Below, piece by piece: positions 14,642-21,218 of a stretch of DNA of 34,954 nt; the first letter of the stretch is position 1, and each line of letters starts with the position of its first letter. The position numbers and the translations under genes are program-made. Source of the DNA: an uncultured Oscillospiraceae bacterium (GTDB lineage: Bacteria; Bacillota; Clostridia; Oscillospirales; Oscillospiraceae); the NCBI GenBank assembly GCA_934589065.1, contig CAKTNN010000021.1, positions 1 to 34,954 of the forward strand. Direction: 5' to 3'. The notes under the pieces are model-generated. The model did no database searches and was not told the DNA's origin. It saw only the letters and a list, made by a program, of their open reading frames with translations.

Positions 14642-16924
14642 TTACAGCTCCAGGTAGGAGTCGGAGTACAGAACGTGGTTCTTGAAGATATCGCAGGACT
14701 TGATGGTTTCCATCAGCCGCAGGTCGCAGGGGTTGACAATGGCGGAGGTCAGGCCCTGCATCATAGCCATGGCGACCAGAGCGGAGTCCATGATGGGCCG
14801 CAGAGTCTTGGGTGCGCCGTTGGAGTTGTTGGACAGGCCGCCGGTGGACTTCAGGCCCTCGTCGGCGAAGAGCTTGATGGCGTTCAGCACGTCCATCTGC
14901 TTGTCCTGCATGCCCTTGACAACCAGGAACAGGGGGTCGAACCACAGGTCGGTGGCTTCCATGCCCAGGCTCAGGCCACGCTCCAGCATGTTGTGGCAGT
15001 GCTTCATGCGCTCGTCGTTGTCCTTGGCAATGCCGTCGGCAGAGCACAGGGCGATACAGATGGCATCGTTGGCGGCAGCCAGGTCGATGTTGGAGATACG
15101 GGAGCCGGCATCAGCGGAGTTGACGATGGGCTTGCCGTTGGTCCGGTTGTAGACCTTGATACCGGCCTCGATGGCCTTCTTGTTGGCGGTATCCAGAGCC
15201 AGAGGCACGTTGTTGAAGTTCTCCTGCAGCAGCTTGACAGCCCACATCATACGCTCGGGACCGTCCTTCTCGGCAGGTCCGATGTTCACGTCCAGGTAGG
15301 TGGCACCGGCAGCGATCTGCTCGGCGGCACGCTTCAGGATGGGAGCGGGATCCCGCTCGTCCATAGCCCGGCGGATCATGGGGGAGATGCAGTGGATCCG
15401 CTCGCCGATGGTCACGAAGGTCTGGGACTCGGGGTTGTGGCCCTTGTACTGGACGCCCATGTCCACCACTTCGATGGCGGGGACCTTGGTGGCCAGCAGC
15501 TCGTCGAAGGACAGCTCCTTGACCTCTTCCTTGGGAGCGGCAGCGGCCTTGGCGGCAGCCTCGGCAGCGGCGGCCTTGGCAGCGGCCTCGTATTCCTTAT
15601 CCTTCATGTACTTGGGCAGCTGAACGGCCTCGGTAGGACCGACGACCACGTTCCAGCCGGGGAGCTTCTCGGCGATCTCGCCCTTCATAACGGCTACCTT
15701 GCCGGGGATGATCAGGGTGCGGTTCTTGATCTTGTTCTCAATGTCCAGGTCCGCGAAGGTCTTCTTCACGGAGGTGGAGGAGAACTTACCGGCAGCCCAG
15801 GCAGTCAGAACGGACATGCCGGAGGCATCGGTGATGATCAGGTTCACAGGCTGGTTGGAACGCTCCAGCTCACCGGAAACCAGGAAGTAGGTCAGAGCGA
15901 AGTCAACGGTCAGCGCGCAGGGGCTGTTCTCGTCGGCGCCGTTCAGAGGATAGATCTTGGACTCCACCTTCATGGGCTTCTGAGGATCGGTGAAGATGTT
16001 CTGGCGCAGGCCGTACAGAGGCAGAGCCTGGGCATAGGTCATGTTGTCCAGAACAATGATGGAGGCGTACTTTTCCGTGAACATGGCTGCATAAGCAGTC
16101 TCCAGGTGCATATCGCCGCCGCAGAGCTTGCCCAGATTCACGATGGAGGGATAGCCGAAGCTGCGGTCGCCGTCCTTCAGAGCGGTGCGGCGGACAAATA
16201 CGGCGTTTGCCAGGGTCTCCTTGGCGGTCTTGCCGGTGACGTCCAGCACCAGGTTCTTGTTGCCGGCGCCTTCCAGCTTCTTAACGGTATCGTACAGGTC
16301 GGAGAGAGTCTCGGCCCAAACGCCCAGCACCACGCCGTTTTCCTTGGCAACCTCGTTCATAGCCTCCCAGTTTGCGGGGGTAGCGCCGTCCAGAATGGGC
16401 TTGCCGTCCTTGGTGACAGCCAGGGCAGCCTTGGCGCACTCTACATCCCAGCACTCCAGGATCAGGTCGCGGCCGGTAGCGGCAGCCTTCTGAGCCAGGC
16501 TTGCATAAGCAGCGGGGTCGCTGCCCTCGTTGCGGACAAACAGGGTTTCTACGTACATACGCTCGCCGATACGCTCGTAGTCAACCTTTGCCATGGCAGC
16601 CAGCTTGGCGTCCACTTCGGCATCGGTCATAGCGGTGGAAACAGGCACAGCGTACAGGTTCTTATTAACCAGGGTCTTCTCGTGACGGAACAGCACGGTT
16701 TCGCCGCCCAGCTTGTGATCCTTACCAAAGGTAATGGTCTTCATGGGGGGTGCAGTCTGCTCGTTGAGCATTGCCTTTGCATCGTCAGAGAAGTAGGGGC
16801 ACTTGTCGATTGCGATAGCGCCCTGAGCCACCTTCATGCAGAATGCCATACAGGTGGGGCTGCCGCACTCCTTACAGTTCTTCTTGGGAGACAGCTTAAA
16901 AATGTCCAGACCTTTCAAAGCCAT
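14642..16924 (-). CDS. Fused corrinoid iron-sulfur protein large subunit (AcsC) and methyl-THF methyltransferase (AcsE)
   Basis: A single 760-residue frame joins two Wood-Ljungdahl proteins normally encoded apart. Residues 1-440 are a complete AcsC: [4Fe-4S] ligands Cys17, Cys20, Cys25 and Cys42, a TIM-barrel region, and a C-terminal corrinoid-binding domain (IITDASGMSVLTAWAAGKF, IIPGKVAVMKGEI, LPGWNVVVGPTEAVQLP). Residues 441-468 are an Ala/Glu/Lys helix-like linker. Residues 503-760 are a complete AcsE pterin-binding barrel starting TIGERIHCISP, with Asp578, Asn602, Asp663 and Asn699 at positions expected for methyl-THF binding. The product could demethylate methyl-THF and carry the methyl on cobalt in one chain. 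RBS AGGAGG precedes ATG 16924; acsD ends 20 bases upstream. No stop or frame change occurs at the junction. Confidence 0.93.
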   Translation of the reverse strand: MALKGLDIFKLSPKKNCKECGSPTCMAFCMKVAQGAIAIDKCPYFSDDAKAMLNEQTAPPMKTITFGKDHKLGGETVLFRHEKTLVNKNLYAVPVSTAMTDAEVDAKLAAMAKVDYERIGERMYVETLFVRNEGSDPAAYASLAQKAAATGRDLILECWDVECAKAALAVTKDGKPILDGATPANWEAMNEVAKENGVVLGVWAETLSDLYDTVKKLEGAGNKNLVLDVTGKTAKETLANAVFVRRTALKDGDRSFGYPSIVNLGKLCGGDMHLETAYAAMFTEKYASIIVLDNMTYAQALPLYGLRQNIFTDPQKPMKVESKIYPLNGADENSPCALTVDFALTYFLVSGELERSNQPVNLIITDASGMSVLTAWAAGKFSSTSVKKTFADLDIENKIKNRTLIIPGKVAVMKGEIAEKLPGWNVVVGPTEAVQLPKYMKDKEYEAAAKAAAAEAAAKAAAAPKEEVKELSFDELLATKVPAIEVVDMGVQYKGHNPESQTFVTIGERIHCISPMIRRAMDERDPAPILKRAAEQIAAGATYLDVNIGPAEKDGPERMMWAVKLLQENFNNVPLALDTANKKAIEAGIKVYNRTNGKPIVNSADAGSRISNIDLAAANDAICIALCSADGIAKDNDERMKHCHNMLERGLSLGMEATDLWFDPLFLVVKGMQDKQMDVLNAIKLFADEGLKSTGGLSNNSNGAPKTLRPIMDSALVAMAMMQGLTSAIVNPCDLRLMETIKSCDIFKNHVLYSDSYLEL

Positions 16925-16944
16925 GATATGTATCCTCCTTCCGC

Positions 16945-17886
16945 TTACATGAGCTCGTTAATGAACTTCTTGATGGTAGCAACCGCGGCGGGATGGCGCA
17001 TAATAACGGCATCGGCACCACCGGTCAGGTCGGCAGCGGCAGTGGCAACTTCCATGCCGATACCGCGCTCTTCCATGCTGCCCCAAGCGGGCTCATCTTC
17101 TTCGGAAGCAGTGGATTCCTTCACGGCCCAGGTGTCGGGGGACACGGGAGCAATGATGGGCATCTGCAGGTCTGCATCGGACTGGGCCAGAGCAGCCAGG
17201 CGCACGCGGTCCAGGGTGGAAGCCACGTACTCATAGCCATAGCCGACAGCGGCAGTACCGACGTTCATCACGATGGAAGCGGGAGAAACGGTCAGGCCCT
17301 TGAGCATGATGTTCAGCTGCTTGGCAAGGTTGATGTCGTCAGCGGTCTCGGCGCCCACCTTCTGACCGTAGGCCAGAGCGACGGAAGCACCGACAGTCTT
17401 ATAGTCCTCGCTGCGGGCAGACAGAACCAGGATGTTCTTGCCCTGCAGGGCCTCGGCGATCTTGCTGAACAGCTCGCCGTCCTTTTCAATGTTCTTGCAG
17501 CCCATGATCACGATGGGCATGGCAACTGCCTCAGCCACAGCCTTGGCGTCAGCAACGCAGTCCGCCACGGAACGGTTTGCGCCGTTGGGGTCGGCAGACT
17601 CAAAGTGCAGGCACAGGAAATCTGCGCCTTCCATGGTCTCGGCTTTCTTTGCATAGTCCGCCATGGTGGTGCAGCCGGCATAGAATTCCTTCAGGGCAGG
17701 CGCATTCCATTCGCTTGCCAGGTCGGAGATTTCGACACCGATCTTCGGTGCATTCTCGATGGGTGCATCGAAGGTGTAGAAGGGCAGCACATTCTGACCG
17801 CCAATGACAATTGCCTTGTCACCGGTGCCCAGGGTAACGGCATTGATCTTGCCGCTGTAGGGCTGCTTCTTAGGTTCGAAAGACAT
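16945..17886 (-). CDS. acsD: Corrinoid iron-sulfur protein small subunit
   Basis: Partner of AcsC in the heterodimeric corrinoid iron-sulfur protein that carries methyl groups to acetyl-CoA synthase. The 313-residue TIM-barrel protein shows the family sequences FYTFDAPIENAPKIGVEISD, CLHFESADPNG, PIVIMGCKN and VSPASIVMNVGTAAVGYGYEYVASTLDRVR, and the late MQMPIIAPVSPDTW-like region. Length is normal. It lies between cooC (89 bases upstream) and the acsC-acsE fusion (20 bases downstream), so the two corrinoid subunits are made together. GGGGGAT lies ahead of ATG 17886. No missing segment was noticed. Confidence 0.95.
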   Translation of the reverse strand: MSFEPKKQPYSGKINAVTLGTGDKAIVIGGQNVLPFYTFDAPIENAPKIGVEISDLASEWNAPALKEFYAGCTTMADYAKKAETMEGADFLCLHFESADPNGANRSVADCVADAKAVAEAVAMPIVIMGCKNIEKDGELFSKIAEALQGKNILVLSARSEDYKTVGASVALAYGQKVGAETADDINLAKQLNIMLKGLTVSPASIVMNVGTAAVGYGYEYVASTLDRVRLAALAQSDADLQMPIIAPVSPDTWAVKESTASEEDEPAWGSMEERGIGMEVATAAADLTGGADAVIMRHPAAVATIKKFINELM

Positions 17887-17975
17887 TAGAATATCCCCCT
17901 TGTTTGAATGTATATTGATAGAAGAAGCAAATTGCCTTGCTTCGTTTATCCGGTTTATAACGGTCTGCTTTTGGT

Positions 17976-18746
17976 TTACAGCTTCAGTTCTTTCATGATG
18001 CCGTAAAGCGCCTGCTTCATGGGAGAGGTTTCCGGCAGCAGTGCGGAGGGCTCGCCGTTGCAGTCGCAGCGGTACACGCCGTCATCCTGGGGCAGCACGC
18101 CCAGAAGCTTCAGGCCGTGACGGTTAATCTCCTCTTTCACGCCGTCTTCCAGAACGCCGCCCGGCGCACGGTTGACAATCAGGCCCATCTGACCGGGATT
18201 CAGGCCCATTTCATCGATCATTTCCGCAATTCTTGCCACAGCCTGGATTCCCCGGCGGGAGCAGTCGGAAATCAGCAGCATAGTATCTACATGGGGCAGG
18301 GTGCCTCTGGCAACGTGCTCCAGTCCGGCCTCGTTGTCCATGACCATGTAGGCATAGTTCTTTGCGTACTTGTCCACCTGGGTTTTCAGCACGCCGTTTA
18401 CATAACAGTAGCAGCCCTTGCCCTGGGTGCGGCCCATGACCAGCATATCAAAGTCATCTTCCTCGATGAGGGCATTGTTAAACTGCATTTCGGCATAGTC
18501 GGCCTTGGTCATTCCCGCAGGAATGGAGCCGGTCTGCTCGGCGTGGGCCATCTCTTCCCGGATCTGCCCCAGGGTGATATCTGCCTCTACGCCCAGAACC
18601 TCGTTCAGGTTGCTGTTGGCATCCGCGTCCACAACCAGGACGGGGCCTTTCTTCTGCTGGCACAGATACTCAATGATCATGCCGCAGGTTGTCGTCTTGC
18701 CGACGCCGCCTTTACCGGCAACGGCGATGGTATGGGGATTTGCCAT
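17976..18746 (-). CDS. CooC/AcsF-type nickel-insertion ATPase for CODH/ACS
   Basis: A MinD-like P-loop ATPase that matures the nickel sites of CO dehydrogenase or acetyl-CoA synthase. With ATG 18746 (AGGAG upstream) the product has 256 residues. It contains the deviant Walker A GKGGVGKTTT at 11-20, the VVDADANSNL switch, and Cys112 and Cys114 in GKGCYCYVNG, the CxC pair that binds nickel in CooC proteins. An upstream ATG in the open frame at 18869 lies ahead of the predicted promoter and is rejected. It is the first gene of the cooC-acsD-acsCE unit. Which of the two nickel enzymes it serves cannot be told from sequence. Confidence 0.92.
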   Translation of the reverse strand: MANPHTIAVAGKGGVGKTTTCGMIIEYLCQQKKGPVLVVDADANSNLNEVLGVEADITLGQIREEMAHAEQTGSIPAGMTKADYAEMQFNNALIEEDDFDMLVMGRTQGKGCYCYVNGVLKTQVDKYAKNYAYMVMDNEAGLEHVARGTLPHVDTMLLISDCSRRGIQAVARIAEMIDEMGLNPGQMGLIVNRAPGGVLEDGVKEEINRHGLKLLGVLPQDDGVYRCDCNGEPSALLPETSPMKQALYGIMKELKL

Positions 18747-18764
18747 AAAGATAAACTCCTGTCT

Positions 18765-18800
18765 GTTGAGTTTCCATATCTCAACGGGCGTAATACGCCC
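18765..18800 (-). promoter_or_regulatory. Paired inverted repeats in the cooC leader
   Basis: The predicted 5' leader of the cooC-acsD-acsCE transcript holds two adjacent inverted repeats: the 15-base palindrome GGGCGTAATACGCCC (18786-18800) and GTTGAG/CTCAAC (18765-18770 and 18780-18785). They lie between the transcription start and the ribosome site. They could be an operator or an RNA structure; no known riboswitch was recognised. Confidence 0.45.
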
Positions 18801-18816
18801 ATATCGATACAAACAT

Positions 18817-18845
18817 ATCATATCACGGGTGACGCAAGAATTCAA
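18817..18845 (-). promoter_or_regulatory. Promoter of the cooC-acsD-acsCE unit
   Basis: On the minus strand TTGAAT (18845-18840) and TATGAT (18822-18817) are separated by 17 bases, with an extended -10 TGA. The -10 lies about 70 bases before the cooC ATG. Confidence 0.72.
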
Positions 18846-18894
18846 CCATGATTTTTCCAAAAACCACATTTTTTCACCGGGTCTTTCGGAAAAT

Positions 18895-18910
18895 CCGGAG
18901 GTACCTCCGG
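18895..18910. promoter_or_regulatory. 16-base perfect palindrome between divergent promoters
   Basis: CCGGAGGTACCTCCGG at 18895-18910 is a perfect palindrome. It lies inside a wider pair of arms, AAAACCAC (18860-18867) and GTGGTTTT (18920-18927). It sits between the cooC promoter and the murJ promoter and could bind a dimeric regulator of either. Confidence 0.45.
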
Positions 18911-18930
18911 GGAAGGGCCGTGGTTTTCTC

Positions 18931-18958
18931 TTGCGTTCTGGCTGGATTATGGTATAAT
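18931..18958 (+). promoter_or_regulatory. Promoter of the murJ-lepB-glycosidase run
   Basis: TTGCGT (18931-18936) and TATAAT (18953-18958) are 16 bases apart, with an extended -10 TGG. Transcription would begin near 18965, so a GTG start at 18967 would be leaderless; the TTG at 19030 is preferred. Confidence 0.7.
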
Positions 18959-19029
18959 CATAATAAGTGGAGCTTTACCCAAAATGCGACCGGGCACTGT
19001 CTCCCATTAAACCAATGCGAGGGAATGGC

Positions 19030-20520
19030 TTGAAACGGAAATTGCTGCTTCACTCTGAAACCGGGCATCTTTTGCTGATGCTGGTGCTGTCCGTGGCGAC
19101 CCAGTGCATCGCACTGCTGAAATCCACGGTAACGGCCTCTGCCTTCGGCGCTTCCATGGAAATGGACGCCTACAATTTTTCCAACAACATCATTCTGTTT
19201 CTCTTCTCCTTTCTTTCCTCCGGCGTAACGGCGGTAATTATCCCTGCCTACGTTCAGAAAAAGCCCCGGAAGGAGACAGACAGCTTTCTTACCTTTTTGT
19301 ATCTGCTGGTATTCGGGGGCACGGGATTTATCTACCTGCTCCGGGAGCCGCTGATTGCTCTGCTATCCAATCGGGATGCAGCGTTCCGGGCCTTTGCCGG
19401 GGATGTGATGCTCTATACCATCATCATCCAGGGGGTAAGCGGCATTCTTGCCGTAACCACTGCCTACTACCAGTGCACAAACCGCTACAATATCCCCAAG
19501 GTGATCCTGCTGCTGTGCAACTGTCTGGCGGTTATCCTGATTCTGCTGGACAAGGGTCTGACCATCCGGCGCTACCTCTGGTTTCTGTCCCTGGCAGCGC
19601 TTATAAACCTGGTTTTCGATATGGCAATTGCCGTGAAGTGCGGTTTTCGCTATAAACCGAGCTTCCGCTTCCGCTCCCAGGGCTTCCGGCAGATGCTTGC
19701 CATCTTCCTGCCCTGCGTGTTTTCCACCGGTGTATACCGGATTCACTCTCTGGTAGATTCCCTGATCGCCGCCTCCCTGGGGGAAGGGCAGCTGACCATC
19801 CTCAGCTATGCCAACATGGTGGTGAGCCTGGTAAATACCATTGTCATTGGCAATCTCACCGTCTATGCCTTCCCGAAAATCGTTGCCAAAATGGAGGGGC
19901 AGGAGGAGTGCGACGGGCAAAAGGCCCTGTGGGACTACAGCATTCTTTTCCAGCTGGTGGTGGCAGCGCTGATTGCCGGCTTCTTCGCCGTGGGGCAGGA
20001 GGGCATTGACCTATTGTTCCTCCACGGAAAATTCGATGCATCCGCCTCCCGGATGGTTTACATTGGTAGCTGTATTTATCTATTGGGCCAGGAAAACAAC
20101 ATCATCCGGGATCTTGTCTACCGCTATTTCTTTGGGAAGGGCAACACGAAAGCCACCTTCCGCAATTCCGTTGTGGTCAGCCTTGCGAATCTGGTACTGA
20201 GCCTGGTGCTGGTGCAGTTTCTGGGGATCTACGGCATTATTCTGGGAACCATTCTGGCAGGAGCCCTGTCTCTTTGCATGATTCTCCTGAAAATGAAAAA
20301 AAGCTACGGTCTGTACCCAGAGTTCCGGGGGTTCCTTCTGGAATATCTGCGCAACAACTGCATCATGGTGCTGACCATTCTGGCGGTTCTGGGGATAAAG
20401 GCACTTTTGCCGGTGCTTCCCAACCTTGCCGCCATTGTGCTCTACGGCATTTTGTCCGTGGCTGTCTTCTGCCTGCTCTCCTTCCTTCTGCGGGCAAAGG
20501 CGCTGCGCATCCGTCTGTAA
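19030..20520 (+). CDS. murJ: MurJ/MviN-family lipid II flippase
   Basis: An integral membrane protein of the MOP superfamily that would flip lipid-linked peptidoglycan precursor outward. From the TTG at 19030 (GAGGGA five bases upstream) it has 496 residues; the frame is open from GTG 18967 and also has an ATG at 19015, so the start is uncertain. About fourteen hydrophobic segments are visible. Family features include FGASMEMDAYNFSNNI near the N-terminus and the second-half FSTGVYRIHSLVDSLIAASLGEGQLTILSYAN. It could instead flip another polyprenyl-linked glycan. It begins a plus-strand run with lepB 33 bases downstream. Confidence 0.86.
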   Translation: MKRKLLLHSETGHLLLMLVLSVATQCIALLKSTVTASAFGASMEMDAYNFSNNIILFLFSFLSSGVTAVIIPAYVQKKPRKETDSFLTFLYLLVFGGTGFIYLLREPLIALLSNRDAAFRAFAGDVMLYTIIIQGVSGILAVTTAYYQCTNRYNIPKVILLLCNCLAVILILLDKGLTIRRYLWFLSLAALINLVFDMAIAVKCGFRYKPSFRFRSQGFRQMLAIFLPCVFSTGVYRIHSLVDSLIAASLGEGQLTILSYANMVVSLVNTIVIGNLTVYAFPKIVAKMEGQEECDGQKALWDYSILFQLVVAALIAGFFAVGQEGIDLLFLHGKFDASASRMVYIGSCIYLLGQENNIIRDLVYRYFFGKGNTKATFRNSVVVSLANLVLSLVLVQFLGIYGIILGTILAGALSLCMILLKMKKSYGLYPEFRGFLLEYLRNNCIMVLTILAVLGIKALLPVLPNLAAIVLYGILSVAVFCLLSFLLRAKALRIRL

Positions 20521-20553
20521 TTCTCCCGGTCATGGGGAAATGAGGTAATTGCT

Positions 20554-21204
20554 ATGAACCATACAAATCATCCGGAATCTCAAAAAAAGCCCCTCTCCGC
20601 CACCACAGTGGTGCTGGTGGAGGTGCTGTTTGCCCTTGTTTTGATTGGCGCACTGGCGCTGTTCTACCGGGGCTTCCTCTTTTCCCGGGTTCAGGGCCGG
20701 AGCATGGAACCCACCTACAAAAACAGTGATTTTCTGCTGTGCACCCGTTCCTTCTCCCCGGAACGGTTTGATATCATTTCTTTCCGGGCTCAGGACGATA
20801 TGCTGGGAGAGCGGGAAACCAGAACCTCTCTGCGGCGGGTGATCGGTCTGCCGGGAGAAACGGTCACCATTTTGGAAGACGGCACGGTAACCGTAAACGG
20901 AGTGTCTCTGGAAGAGGCATACCTGCCTTCCCGGGAAAATACCTTCCGTCCGGAAGGACAGAATACCCTTACTCTGGCAGAGGGCGAATACTACGTTTTG
21001 GGGGACAACCGTCTGGAAGCCGTAGATTCCAGAGACTACGGCCCCCTGCCCGCCGCGGCAATTCTGGGCCGGGCCCTGAGCCAGCCCAATATGCTTGTAT
21101 ACACACTGACCATTGTCGCCCCTTTGTGTGCCGCCCTGATTTTGTTCTGGCTGGTTGATCGGGCGCTGCACCTGCGGGATCGAAAAAACCGCCACAGCGT
21201 TTAA
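20554..21204 (+). CDS. Signal peptidase I-like protein (S26) with altered general base
   Basis: A 216-residue type I signal peptidase homologue. It has an N-terminal membrane segment (about residues 15-37), then box B GRSMEPTYKNSDF with nucleophile Ser50, box D SLRRVIGLPGE (92-102), and box E YVLGDNRLEAVDSRDYGP. A second hydrophobic segment near the C-terminus (about 186-207) is unusual for Gram-positive enzymes. In box D the position of the catalytic Lys (K145 in E. coli LepB) is Arg94. Either this enzyme uses another base or it is inactive or specialised. GAGGT lies ahead of ATG 20554. It is 14 bases upstream of a GH3 gene. Confidence 0.87.
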   Translation: MNHTNHPESQKKPLSATTVVLVEVLFALVLIGALALFYRGFLFSRVQGRSMEPTYKNSDFLLCTRSFSPERFDIISFRAQDDMLGERETRTSLRRVIGLPGETVTILEDGTVTVNGVSLEEAYLPSRENTFRPEGQNTLTLAEGEYYVLGDNRLEAVDSRDYGPLPAAAILGRALSQPNMLVYTLTIVAPLCAALILFWLVDRALHLRDRKNRHSV

Positions 21205-21218
21205 AAGGAGGAAGCAAT

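Noticed and set aside
14675..17236. 853-residue plus-strand open frame across acsC-acsE and acsD
   Set aside because: It is exactly antisense to well-recognised genes, its translation is low-complexity (His, Gly, Val, Leu, Gln) with no domain, and it spans a gene boundary. Similar antisense frames at 12062-13606, 21507-23600, 24784-26508 and 32312-33490 were rejected for the same reason.
18747..18869. N-terminal extension of the CooC/AcsF protein from ATG 18869
   Set aside because: It would start upstream of the predicted promoter, has no counterpart in the family, and ATG 18746 has its own ribosome site followed directly by the family's P-loop strand.
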